This document shows positions 54,389 through 64,000 of a stretch of DNA of 64,000 nt, piece after piece (position 1 is the first letter of the stretch; each line of letters starts with the position of its first letter). Both the position numbers and the translations under genes were made by a program. Location: positions 49,523,609 through 49,587,608 of the forward strand of contig CM042084.1 in the NCBI GenBank assembly GCA_023512835.1, in the 5' to 3' direction. Under the pieces are notes generated by a model, which made no database searches, was not told the origin of the DNA, and saw nothing but the letters and a program-made list of their open reading frames with translations. The DNA comes from Taxillus chinensis. Taxonomy: Eukaryota > Streptophyta > Magnoliopsida > Santalales > Loranthaceae.

Positions 54389-56375
54389 TGTAATGACCCG
54401 TGTGTAACCCATGTGTAAGAAGTTAACCACAAACACCTTGGATGTTGGTGCACAAGTGTGAGGTAAGAGATGAGCCCAAGAGGGGACTTTTGGGAGGTGC
54501 ATGTGACAAGTGGTAACGTACCTTTCGCCCTAGGAAGATGCTATGCGTTTCAGGCGGTTTTAAGTTTGTTTTGGCTGATCTTGGAGCTCACTTTTGACCT
54601 AGTAGATGGCCTCAAACAATTGGCGTGCAAGAACAAAAGTTTCTTAGAATGAGGTCCTCTATCTACCACAGAAATTTCAGAGCATTTGGAGCTGAACGTG
54701 AATTCACCCATTTCACGTGCAAGCATATTTTTGCTCCTCAGGCCTCTACAAGATGCAAGGAGACTTGTGGTGAAGTTTGAGTGCATTTGGAGCTGCACGC
54801 CAATTGGGGAATTGGCGTGCAAATTGGCGTGCAGGCATATTTTTGCATGGTTCCCTTGGTTTTGTCATTCTAATGACCTTTCTCCAAAGGACCATGTTGA
54901 AATTCGAGTATTTTGGCCTATATGGGTGCGGATAGGTGCTAACTTGTGTGATCAAAACTACGTCGTTTTGATCCTGGGTTTACTTAATCAAAACTACGTC
55001 GTTTTGATGTGGATGGTGTCTATATAAGGAGGGCTTGAGTTTGAGTTTAGGGTTCTTGTGTTCCTTTGCTCTTGCCCGCCGCCTGAGAGAGAGAGAGAGC
55101 TAGAGAGAGAGAGGGAAGGGGAGTTCTTTGGTTCTTGCCTGGAGCATCTTGCGTGGGGAGGACGGCGTTTGGCGCGGGAGCAAGGAAGATCCGCTTTAAG
55201 GTAGGGGTTCTGTTCTTCCTAAACCCTCCTCCGTCCTAGGGTCCTAGGGCGGATTCTGGTCGTATCTGTATATATATTTATATGTAAATTCATATAGGTG
55301 TGATCTCCTATATGAATGTTGGCCTTCAATGGCGTGTTGTTTGGATATATGTATATATGCCGCCAAGTGTTTGACATAATGCCTGTGAGGCTGTGCATGT
55401 TATGTGTTTGAGGTAATGCCTGTGAGGCCGTGCATGTTATGTGTTTGAGGTAATGCCTGTGAGGCCACGCACGTCCGGTGTGTTAGATTATGTCTGTGTG
55501 GTGGGTTTATGAGCTTGTGGATATATGCATGCTAAGTGTTCGATGTTATTCCTGTGTGACCGAGCATACTAAGTGTTTGATGTTATGCCCGTATGGCCAT
55601 GTGTGCTGCGTGTTTGCTTGTACACCCGGTGGCCGTGGAAGCCTGGGACTGTTTTGTGGAACCCGGTGGTTGTGGAAGCCCGGGATCGTTTTGTGGAACC
55701 CGGTGGCCGTGGAAGCCCGGGACGTTTTGTGGAACCCGGTGGCTGTGGAAGCCCGGGACTTTTTGTGGAACCCGGTGGTCGTGGAAGCCCGGGACCGTTC
55801 TTGTAACCCGGTGGTTGTGGAAGCCCTGGATCGTTATTGGAAACCCGGTGGTTGTGGAAGCCCGGGAGTGTTTATGTACCAGCCCGTGTATGATTGCATT
55901 TGCTATTATAGCCTGTAATTACATCTGGTGGAATAATTGTAACACGACACAACACTTGTACACAAGGCATGTAGATATTAGGTGCATGGGATGGGTTGGG
56001 GAGACATGATCCCTACCGAGCCGTGGTTGCTCACCCCTCCTACCATGTTGTTTTCTTTTACAGGAACCTACAGGCGTTAGGTGGGAACACCAAGGTGGAA
56101 GACCATCTCCATTTTATTGTTTATTTCAGTAATGTAATTTTATGATTTATGTAACCCCAGGGTGGGAAATGTACTAAGGGATTGAATTGTAATAAGGAAC
56201 ATGGTTGTTTTGTGAACCTTTGATATATGGAATTAAATAAAGATGTGGCTTGTTTGATTTATTGTAATTGTTAGACTTGTTTGTGGCATCCAGGTAATCC
56301 AACCCCTTTGCCCTCCGTGTGGGTGAATGGGGAGTCACGTACCGGTTTCCTCGGGTTGGAAATCCGGGCGTGACA
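54389..56375 (+). repeat. D right (3') LTR
   Basis: 1987 bp, collinear with the left LTR. By eye nearly all differences fall at CTG/CAG-like positions (for example TTTCTGCCC vs TTTCGCCC, TATGCCTGCC vs TATGCCGCC, GTGGCTGGG vs GTGGTGGG). Hairpin at 55288-55317, minisatellite 55624-55868. Confidence 0.93.
55624..55868 (+). repeat. Minisatellite (~37-bp unit, 7 copies) in D right LTR
   Basis: Seven units, the same number as in the left LTR. Confidence 0.93.
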
Positions 56376-57187
56376 CGTACACCCAAGCATACATACATAC
56401 ACTAAACCACAAGTCCAGCCACACGGACATATTACCAAACACGTAATGGGCATATACACACAGCTAAATTCACACAGGCATTTCATCAAACATATAGCAT
56501 GTAATCCACCAGAATCACACCAAAATGCCACTAAAGGCCAACATCCATATAGGAGATCACACCTATATGGATTACATATATATATATATATATATAACGA
56601 GATATAACCCATAATCGCCCTAGAACCCTAGGACAAGAGGAGGATTTAGGAAGACCAGAACCCCTACCTCAAGTAAGACGCAACAACACAGCAATAGTCT
56701 GATCCCACGCCGAACACCGTCCACCCACGAGACTCTGACCACCCACGCAAGACGCCCGGCAGCAACTAGGAGCTCTCCTACCCTCTCTCTCTCTCTCTCT
56801 CTCTGCGACGGCTGGTGGAGCAACAAACCCTAAACCTAAAACAGAGGGGCTTCTCCTCCTTATATAGACAACACAACATCAAAACGACGTAGTTTTGATT
56901 AAGTGAATCCCAAGATCAAAATGACGTAGTTTTGATAACACAAGTTAGCACCTTTTCGCACCCATATAGGCCAAAATATTCAGAATTTCAACATGGTCCT
57001 TTGGAGAAAGATGATTAGAATGGCAAAACCAAGGTAACCATGCAAAAACATGCATACACGCCAATTTGCACATGAATTCCCCAATTCACGTGCAACTCCA
57101 AATGCACTCCAAATGTGCTCAAACTTCACCCCTAGCCTCCTTGCATCATGTAGAAGACAACCACACTTGCACGTGAATTGGACCCAT

Positions 57188-59010
57188 TGTTGGGATAGTG
57201 CTATATAAAGCAATGTGTAATCCTAATAATGTAAAGACTATTTCTGATTAATTGAAATATATTTTGTTTAAATATTTATTAGATTGCATTATTCTGCTTT
57301 CTTATGTGGCTGAGCATCATAACATCCCATTACTTATCAAAGTCTATTACTGGGTATGTGTGTAACACATACAATAGATCCACTAATTAGACTAAGTAAA
57401 AATTGGTTCACAATCGGTGAATGGAGTTTGGGATGCTCGTTCGATAAGATTGTGGTGCGGACTATTTCCATAGTGGGAGTGATCTAATCTAGGATCATTG
57501 TAAAGAGTTTACAAATAGTAGTGCCGGTATGTAATCATACATATTGAACAGGACCATGATAGAATAAGTTCTTCAACTAATATCCGTTGCATTGTATGAA
57601 GAACTTTATATTTTATCGCTAGATGATCGATTTATGGATTAATCTTAATCCAGGACCGTTTGATTAACTCATGTATATAATTTATGTCTTTTGACTTATT
57701 AATGAGTGAGAGGCTTAGTGCTTCAAATACCTCGATATCTTGGAGATATAATATTATAGATAGTAGGAGCGTCAAGTCAGGTGCATGGAATCCATCGCTT
57801 CGTTATACGAAGAGTAATGATATTCCCATGTTGTTTAATTCAGGATTCTTAGGTGAATCAAGCGCTTGTAATTATATTAGATATAATTTATTATAAATCC
57901 TAATTCATGATTGAATCATGAATAGGTCACCCATTAGAGAATTAATGGTAACACATGGATAAAGATATAATTAGAGAGGTTGAACGGAATCTATTGATAC
58001 TGTCTCTAATTATGAATATCATAGTGGAGGATCATATCACATGGAAATCAGTTATATCGATGGACAAATAATTTATTATGGATTCTTGTAATCATATCTG
58101 CTTGATCTTAGAGTGCGTTTTAGTCCCTGATCGTGGCTCGGACTAAAACTAATAAATAATGATTTAATTGATTAATGAGATTAATTAATTAAATATTATT
58201 TATTGGAGCTTCGATTAAGTGGGTCCATTTGGTCCCTCTTGCTAGCACCGTTTATTCTTGTATGGAGATCCTGGATCGTTGTGAGTTAATTCTCTGGTTG
58301 TGCTTTAAGAGCTAATTAATTAACGTGTGTTAATATATATTTAAGAGTTAAATATATATCACATGATTATTTATTTAATTAGATTAAATAAATAATAATA
58401 AATATTTTATCCATTTAATGTGATTAAATGAATAAATATATTATTTATTTATTTGATAAATAAATAATATTATATATTTATTTAATTAATTTGTTGCGTA
58501 ATAATTATATTATTTAAATAGTTTAAATAATATGTATTATTATTATTTAACTAAAGGGGCGTATGCGTAATAGCACAGGGGTAACCCTAGGTCTATAAAT
58601 AGATGCATAGCCTCCTAGGTTAAAGTGTGGGTGCGTGTGCAATCATTGACAGCCAAGAGAGAGAGAGAGACAGGTGACGGCCAACCCTAGCAGAGGTGGT
58701 GTTCCTGTTCTTTGATCCAAGGGTGCCACAGCCTGTACTCCTTGAGAAGGTGAATAAGAGAGAAGGCTATTTGGTGGTTGAATCCAGGGAGACTGCGAGG
58801 ACGATCAAAGGCAGATCGTGAGTTCGTTCTTGGAGGGAAAAGAAGAGGGTTCTAGCTTTACCGTTCTTCAGGTTGGTTTCTTCTTTTCTCTCTTTGCAAA
58901 ATTAAACGAATTGATTCATGTTTAGATCCTGCTGTTTGTTTGCTGGAATAAAATTTTTAAAATTCGTTTCCGCTGCGGTTAATCGTTAACCCCATTCCAG
59001 TATTCCAACA
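57188..59010 (+). repeat. 5' LTR of the copia element
   Basis: The LTR runs TGTTGGGATAG to AGTATTCCAACA, 1823 bp, which is long for copia. CTATAAATAG at 58593-58602 is a good TATA box, with a GA tract at about 58655-58670. Immediately upstream (58310-58550) lies an AT-rich tract full of short TTAATTAA/ATTTAAAT-type inverted repeats. The internal end is fixed by the PBS. Confidence 0.88.
58593..58602 (+). promoter_or_regulatory. TATA box of copia LTR
   Basis: CTATAAATAG, followed by GATGCATAGCC. Transcription would start about 30 bases downstream. Position relative to the PBS (about 420 bp) is reasonable. Confidence 0.65.
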
Positions 59011-59012
59011 AT

Positions 59013-59024
59013 TGGTATCAAAGC
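59013..59024 (+). promoter_or_regulatory. Primer binding site of copia element
   Basis: TGGTATCAAAGC two bases after the LTR end, tRNA-Met type with CAA in place of CAG. Confidence 0.9.
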
Positions 59025-60751
59025 TTTAAACATGTTAATCAATTTGTTTAATTTGGCCCTGGATGTATGAATAGAAGTAGCGGCACTCTAGGGTTCATAT
59101 GTTTATACATGAGATGTATGTTACAGGTGGTGTATGGATTTATATATTTTGTTCATGTGATGAAAGATTTAATATATATTAATTGTGATGATTTGCCGGC
59201 CTTGGGATCTTAGTTTTGGTTGTATTTACATGAGATGTAATTTGCTAGAGGGGCGGTCTATTATCACCGTGTTTCCCTGCTAGTTTCTTTATTTTATTTT
59301 TAGCATCTTGTAAGCCATAATTGGCATAGAAATATTTTATGTAATATTCGTGAGCCTGGAATAAAAGTGGATGACGAGTCGCCGAGCCGAAGTAGACGCA
59401 ACCTTCCACCTAGTCTCTCACAAGCGGTCCAGGTGGTGGAGGAGTCCCATGCGGCGGCGGGTTTTTCGCAACCGATTTACTTTCTTGATTTTTAATACTC
59501 TAAAGTTTATTCTATATTGATGGAATAATATTTAGAAATTATAGAAAGTTGACATAATTAATTTTGAAAGATTAGATCTTTCTATAATTAGTTATATCAA
59601 TTTTAAATAAAAAATAATTCTATAATTGGATAACTGTTATTCATAATTGAATTATTTAAATATTTAAGTGAGAGAAAATTTTAATGGATAATTGTTATCT
59701 ATTAAATTTTATTCTATATTGATAGAATAATTTTTGGAAATAAAAATATTGACATAGTTAATTTTGGAAGATTGGATCTTTCTATAATTATCTATATTAG
59801 TCTTAAATGAAAAATAATTTTATAATTGGATAATTGTTATCCATAATTAAATTATTTTAATTTTAAGTAAGAGATAATTTTAATGAATAATTGTTATCTA
59901 TTAAAATTATTCAGGCTGCTTGCAAGATGAAGACAATGAAGATCAACCAGAAAGATGAAGATAAAGAGCCTGCAAGAGTGTCTTGTTTTTTTTTTTGCTT
60001 TATTTTTCTTCATAGGATGGATCCCTTGGTATTACGGCCGTAGTTTATTTAATGTTTGTTTTATAAATTGCACATCACATGATCACATTACATATATAAT
60101 TAGGAGTGCCGTCTACATATTTTTTTTTTCATGCATCATATTTTATTTAAGAGTTAAATAATATATATATATATATATATTAAAACCCAATTTGTAAAAT
60201 ATTGAGTGTGAGAGGGTTTTATTGGGAATAAGACCCATGGTCTCCATTATTAAATAACTAAGGTATATGTCTTAATGTATCTCCGAAGAGATTTTATGGA
60301 CTAGGCTCAAGTTATTTTCCTAAAAGGATAGTTTACTTATTATTTAAACCAGCTGATTGATACCTCGCCAAAGCTAGGCAATTCAAAAGGTTTAGGTAAT
60401 AAGACACGAAATAATGGTTATACACTCAACACGATCTCTTGCATTAATCTTCCAAAGAGGCGCTGTTGCAAGGGATGTGGACCAAATATAAACGAAAATT
60501 GAATTGGTTGAATATGCGATATTTAGGAAAGCCAAATCAATTGGGAGGGTCCCGACAAAGTAAAGAAAAAGTTTATTCTCCCAAAGGAGGTTTATTGATT
60601 CTCGGATATTTTGTTATTCGTAGTAAGAGTATTGATTTAGGGTTTTATTAATACTTGTGCATTCATGCATTCATTAATGTATATGCATTTTACTAAATTT
60701 AGTTATGATGTATGCCATTCTAAAACATTTTATATTTTATATTTTCAGAAA
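59025..60751 (+). other. Copia 5' leader
   Basis: 1.7 kb of mostly AT-rich sequence between PBS and gag. It has a GC-rich island at about 59368-59470, the tandem duplication at 59509-59905, a T run at 59984-59995 and a TA run at about 60156-60180. A 61-codon frame at 60466-60651 (basic start, then YSPKGGLLILGYFVIRSKS) is not recognised. A splice-acceptor-like TATTTTATATTTTCAG ends three bases before the gag ATG region, so a spliced leader is possible. Confidence 0.6.
59509..59905 (+). repeat. ~202-bp tandem duplication in copia leader
   Basis: TTCTATATTGATGGAATAAT at about 59510 recurs as TTCTATATTGATAGAATAAT at about 59712. Both are followed by matching blocks (GATTAGATCTTTCTATAATT / GATTGGATCTTTCTATAATT and ATAATTGGATAA). 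The copies are about 85-90 percent alike. Each contains inverted repeats (AGATCTTTCTATAATT, GATAATTGTTATC). Confidence 0.85.
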
Positions 60752-61540
60752 ATGTCTTTTAACCCACTAGCCGTTTTATTGAGCCAAAATAAATTGACCG
60801 GTGAAAATTTCAATGATTGGAAGCGTAATCCGAATATTGTGTTAATCGTCGAAAAGCACAAGTTTGTCTTATCGAGCCTTGTCCACCCGAACCTCCGGCT
60901 AATGCTTGAAAACCGCAAAGGATGCCTATGATAAGTGGATTGCGTCCGATGATATGACTCGTTGTTACATGTTGGCATCCATGTCCAATGTGTTGTAACA
61001 ACAACATCAAGGGATGCGAACCGCCAAGGATATCATGGATTCTTTACGAAGCTATGTTTGGGGAGATCTCAATTCGTGCGCGGTTTGAGGCCGTGAGAGC
61101 TATTATGAATAGTCGCATGAAAGTGGGAACTCCTATTAGGGATCATCTCTTAGAGATCATGGCTCATTTTAATGAGGTGAGATCCATGGAGCTAGTATAG
61201 ATCAACGAGACTCAAGTTGGTATGATACTAGAGACTCTCCCTGATAGCTTCATTTCTTTTAAGACTAATTATGTCTTGAATAAAATGGATCTAAACCTCA
61301 CCACTCTTATGACCGAATTACAAACCTATGAGGGAATGATTAAGTCTAAGAAAGGTGAGGTGAACATGGTTGTTTCTGGTTCTTCTCTTAAGAAGAAGAA
61401 GAAGCTAAGTGACAAGAAAAAGGCATCTTTAAAAGCCAAGAGGAAGGTGAACAAGAAAAAGAAGACTCCTAAAGCTGGAAAGTGTTTCCATTGCGGCAAA
61501 GAAGGGCACTGGAAGAGGAACCTGTAAAGAGTACCTCCAA
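60752..61540 (+). pseudogene. Copia gag
   Basis: The ATG at 60752 opens MSFNPLAVLLSQNKLTGENF and NDWKRNPNIVLIVEKHKFVL, the typical copia Gag start. Breaks: a frameshift near 60908, a CAA-to-TAA stop at 60996-60998 within SNVLQQQHQG, and a stop at 61198. The frame at 61222-61527 has MILETLPDSFISFKTNYVLN and TLMTELQTYEGMIK, then a Lys-rich block and the zinc knuckle CFHCGKEGHWKRN. An extra C at 61521 destroys the last Cys. Confidence 0.88.
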
Positions 61541-61544
61541 ACAG

Positions 61545-61765
61545 TGAAGCCAAAGGAAGGTATTGTACTTGTCCTTGAAAACTGGTTTAGTGGAAAAATC
61601 AAATAATCTTTGGATTATAGATTCTAGTGCCACTAATAATGTTTGTACTTCTTTGCAGGGACTTCAGGTCCAAAGGCAACTTAAGGAAGGGGAATTCATT
61701 TTTAGAGTTGGCACTGGGGATTCATTTCAGCAATGGCAAGTGGGAGTGCTAAAGTTATAGTTTAG
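61545..61765 (+). pseudogene. Copia protease
   Basis: The frame reads LWIIDSSATNNVCTSLQGLQ. The active-site triad DSG is DSS here (61620-61628), a Gly-to-Ser change that should inactivate the enzyme. The flanking WIIDSxATNxVC context is standard for copia. It is followed by the GDSFQQWQVGVLKL stretch and a stop at 61758. Confidence 0.85.
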
Positions 61766-61841
61766 AAATAAATTTATTTTGTTAAAGGATTGTTTTTATG
61801 TACCTGAGTTGAACAGAATTTGATTTCGCTTTCTTCTTTGG

Positions 61842-62855
61842 TTGAACATGGTTATTCTATTCGTTTTCTTGAAAATGTTTCGAGTTTATAAGAATAATAT
61901 TTTGATATGTTCTGGTATAAAGGAAAACAATCTTTACAAAATTAATCCTAGCATTCATACATTGTTGAACACCGAAATAATTGATGATGAACCCATTCCA
62001 AAACGAGTTAAGTTAGATACAAATGAAACATATCTATGGCACGTGAGACTTGGACATATTAACCAAACTAGGATTCAAAGGTTAGTAAAGGATGGACTTC
62101 GAATGGTTTAGAGGTAACTCCTTTACCCACATGTAAATCATGTTTGGAGGGTAAAATGACCAAGAGGTCTTTTCCTTCGAAAGGACATCGTGTTAATGAT
62201 CTCCTAGAGCTAGTACATACGGATGTTTGTGGACCATTTAATGTACAAGCAAGAGGAGGTTATGAGTATTTCGTCACTTTTATTGACGATTTCTCTAGAT
62301 ATGGATATGTTTACCTAATACACCGTAAGTCGGAGACTTTTGAAAAGTTCAAAGAATTTTGGATCGAGACGGAAAAGCAATTAGGTAAATCTATCAAGAT
62401 GCTTCGATCGGATCGAGGTGGAGAGTACCTGGATAATGAGTTTAGGTCATATCTAACCGATAATGGGATATTGTCTCAACTCTCTGCACCTGGCACACCA
62501 CAACAAAACGGTGTTGCAGAGAGGAGGAATAGGACAATGCTTGACATGATGAGATCAATGTTAAGTAGTTCATCATTGCCCAAATCGTTTTGGGGGTATG
62601 CACTACAAACGTCTGTTTATTTGATAAACAGGGTACCTTCTAAATCCATACCTAAGACACCATTCGAATTATGGACAGGTCATAAACCAAGTTTAAGGCA
62701 TATCCGAATTTGGGGGTATAGGGCTCATGTCAAAAGGGCTAAGGTGGATAAGTTGGATGCACGCACCGAGTTGTGCATTTTTGTAGGATATCCAAAAGAA
62801 ACGAAAGGTGGTTTATTTTATAGTCGAAAGATAATAAAGTATTTGTATCGATAAA
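61842..62855 (+). pseudogene. Copia integrase
   Basis: A GAG-pre-integrase block [20 protein letters not shown] lies at 62029-62090, with the zinc-binding [14 protein letters not shown] after a frameshift near 62105. The core frame 62144-62854 (236 codons) reads [40 protein letters not shown] and [40 protein letters not shown] completes the D-D-35-E triad. The end reads [20 protein letters not shown]. This core is open and looks functional apart from the upstream break. Confidence 0.92.
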
Positions 62856-63170
62856 TGCTAAATATCTTGAAGATGACCATATTAAAAATCACAAATCAGA
62901 TCATCGAATAGAGTTGGATGAGATACCAGTTGATGAGATCGGTGGCCCAACTCAGGATCAACATGATGAGATCATTATTGATCAACCAATCATAAGAAAT
63001 GAGACCACAACATTGGAACAACATCCAGTTACTTTGCGTCGTAGTGGGAGGGTTGTTAGACAACCTGGACCGTTACATGGGAGTTGGAGATGCTCTAGTA
63101 GCTATCTCTCGATGATCATAAAGATGATCCCTTGACCCTGAGTGATGCACCGAATGATGTAGATTCCAAA
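62856..63170 (+). pseudogene. Copia integrase-RT linker
   Basis: The frame at 62914-63135 reads MDEIPVDEIGGPTQDQHDEI and then LEQHPVTLRRSGRVVRQPG, the usual acidic linker ending in the RRSxRxxRxP motif that precedes copia RT. A frameshift near 63120 leads to the [20 protein letters not shown] stretch. Confidence 0.8.
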
Positions 63171-64000
63171 GCATGGCAACAAGCAATGGATGCTTTGAAA
63201 TGAATTCAATGTATTCAAACCAAGTTTGGGAACTTGTGGATTTGCCCAAAGGGGTGAGACCAATTGGATGCAAATGGATTTATAAAAGGAAAAGAGGCGC
63301 GGATGGAAAAGTAGAGACTTTTAAAGCTAGGCTAGTAGCCAAGGGCTACACCCAGGAAAGAAGATATCGATTATGAGGAAACCTTCTCTCCGGTTGCCAT
63401 GCTCAAATCCATTCGCATCCTCCCCGTCTATAGCCGCACATCTCGATTATGAGATTTGGCAAATGGACGTGAAAACGGCATTCTTGAATGGTCGTTTGGA
63501 GGAGAGTATCTATATGATACAACTGAAGGATTCATTGCTAAAGGGCAACAACATAAAGTATGCAAGTTGCAGAGATCCATTTATGGACTCAAACAAGCCT
63601 CTAGGTCTTGGAACATTAGATTTGACGAGGTGGTCAAATCATTTGATTTCAAGCGAGCATAGACGAGCCATGCGTCTACAAAGAAGATAAAGGATGGAAA
63701 TGTGGTCTTTCTTATTCTTTATGTTGATGATATTCTTATCATTGGGAATGATATAGTATCATTGGAATCGGTCAAACAGTGGTTGACTAAACAATTCTAG
63801 ATGAAAGACTTGGGAGAAGCAAGCTATGTTCTTGGAATCCGTATTTACCGTGATAGGAAGAACAAGATGTTAGCATTATCCCAAGCCTCGTACATAGATA
63901 AAATACTTGAGAAGTATTGTATGCAAAATTCCAAAAAAGGGTCAACAACCCATGAGAAATGGAATTACGTTGTCTAAGGAAATGTCTCCCAAGACACAAG
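63171..64000 (+). pseudogene. Copia reverse transcriptase (to window edge)
   Basis: Blocks: [40 protein letters not shown] and [11 protein letters not shown] (63173-63355), WQMDVKTAFLNGRLEESIYM (shifted, about 63460), KVCKLQRSIYGLKQASRSWN (63570-63620), the catalytic YVDD at 63721-63732, then MKDLGEASYVLGIRIYRDRK after a CAG-to-TAG stop at 63797-63799. At least four frame changes. RNase H and the 3' LTR lie beyond the window. Confidence 0.9.

Larger units (their letters stand above)
47656..56375 (+). mobile_element. D: LARD-like non-autonomous chromovirus relative nested in E's 5' LTR
   Basis: Two almost identical LTRs (47656-49644, 1989 bp; 54389-56375, 1987 bp) flank 4744 bp with PBS and PPT but no protease, RT, RNase H or integrase that I can find. 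The first 200 bases after the PBS and the last 60 codons before the PPT match T1/B/E. The middle does not. The flanks CGAAT (47651-47655) and CGTAC (56376-56380) are an imperfect duplication. Movement would need enzymes from a relative such as T1, B or E, which share its PBS, PPT and LTR ends. Confidence 0.88.
29111..57187 (-). mobile_element. E: chromodomain Ty3/gypsy element, minus strand, interrupted by B, D and a copia element; 5' end outside window
   Basis: In E's own direction the order is 5' LTR (57187 to 46920, split by D), PBS (46905-46916), gag (from 46511), protease, RT, RNase H and half of integrase down to 42951. After element B, integrase continues at 32492, followed by the chromodomain with its stop at 31263, the PPT (30943-30928), a 64-bp extra LTR fragment, and the 3' LTR (30863 to 29111). 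Its polyprotein has the fewest breaks of the three chromoviruses, and its PBS is the canonical TGGTATCAGAGC. E sits inside the gag of element F. The outer end of the 5' LTR lies beyond the copia element. Confidence 0.9.
46920..57187 (-). repeat. E 5' LTR (split by D; outer end beyond the copia insertion)
   Basis: Native parts are 46920-47655 and 56376-57187. They match the 3' LTR (29111-30863) on both sides of D: GGCCATGGAACG continues after D as TACACCCAAGCATACATACA. The piece 56376-57187 includes the hairpin (56543-56572), a GA tract (56783-56806), TATATAA (56861-56867), twin palindromes (about 56876-56937) and G-box pairs. It is cut at GACCCAT by the copia LTR. Confidence 0.9.
57188..64000 (+). 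mobile_element. Ty1/copia element (5' part; 3' end beyond window)
   Basis: It has a 5' LTR (57188-59010), PBS, a 1.7-kb leader, then gag, protease, integrase and RT in copia order, all on the plus strand and running off the window. It is inserted in E's 5' LTR after CCCAT (57183-57187), which would be the left target duplication. The polyprotein has several stops and frameshifts. By wording of Gag and integrase it belongs with elements usually annotated as TNT1-94-like, though I cannot assign the lineage. Confidence 0.9.

Noticed and set aside
58310..58560. AT-rich inverted-repeat tract as a MITE
   Set aside because: It lies inside the copia LTR at a normal U3 position just before TATA. No clear terminal inverted repeats with target duplication were found.
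1..64000. tRNA, rRNA or organelle-derived insertions
   Set aside because: I looked for tRNA-like A/B boxes with cloverleaf arms, rRNA core sequences and chloroplast genes and found none I could support. The tRNA-like motifs seen are retrotransposon primer binding sites.

Overview
The window is a slice of a flowering-plant nuclear genome made almost entirely of nested LTR retrotransposons, as in heterochromatic or pericentromeric DNA. The evidence is long Ty3/gypsy and Ty1/copia elements with plant-type primer binding sites (tRNA-Met and tRNA-Asp types), chromodomain-ending gypsy polyproteins, G-box-rich LTRs, GA and TA microsatellites, and one host gene fragment with a GT-AG intron. I see no prokaryotic feature, tRNA, rRNA or CRISPR array.

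Layout. (1) 1-8031, minus strand: an Athila/Tat-like gypsy gag-pol (RNase H to gag, reading right to left), its 5' LTR, then a second LTR behind a nearly empty internal region, giving an LTR-int-LTR-int tandem. Its right edge interrupts (2) the pol tail and 3' LTR of a plus-strand chromovirus (A0, 8032-10486). (3) 10487-11395 is unassigned. (4) 11401-20425 is a complete chromovirus (T1), bounded by TATAG duplications, with two LTRs, PBS, broken gag-pol with chromodomain, and PPT. (5) 20431-29110 is lower-copy DNA: an unrecognised 235-codon ORF, two exons of a host gene resembling the chloroplast NDH subunit PNSB2, three decayed copia 3' ends, a 163-bp-period tandem duplication, and the LTR end plus gag start of another element (F). 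(6) From 29111 to past the window end lies a minus-strand chromovirus (E) inserted in F. E is interrupted by chromovirus B (32493-42945, TSD TCGTA; its own 3' LTR is split by a solo Athila-like LTR at 32576-34074), by the non-autonomous relative D (47656-56375), and by a copia element from 57188 that runs off the window.

Relationships. T1, A0, B, D and E are one chromovirus superfamily (Tekay/Del-like by chromodomain, tRNA-Met PBS and gene order) in several LTR subfamilies. All LTRs share twin palindromes just upstream of TATA, a GA tract just downstream, and an 11-bp-stem hairpin further on. A U3 block is also shared with the Athila-like LTRs, although the two groups use different primers and polymerases.

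The main things to follow up are the shared U3 block, the hairpin with a compensatory base pair, the adjacent but different minisatellites amplified in different LTR subfamilies, the LARD-like element D, and a strong bias of copy-to-copy differences to CAG/CTG sites. That last pattern looks like a sequencing artefact of CHG methylation and would make many of the apparent frameshifts unreal. All homology calls come from reading motifs and comparing copies inside the window; no database search was run.
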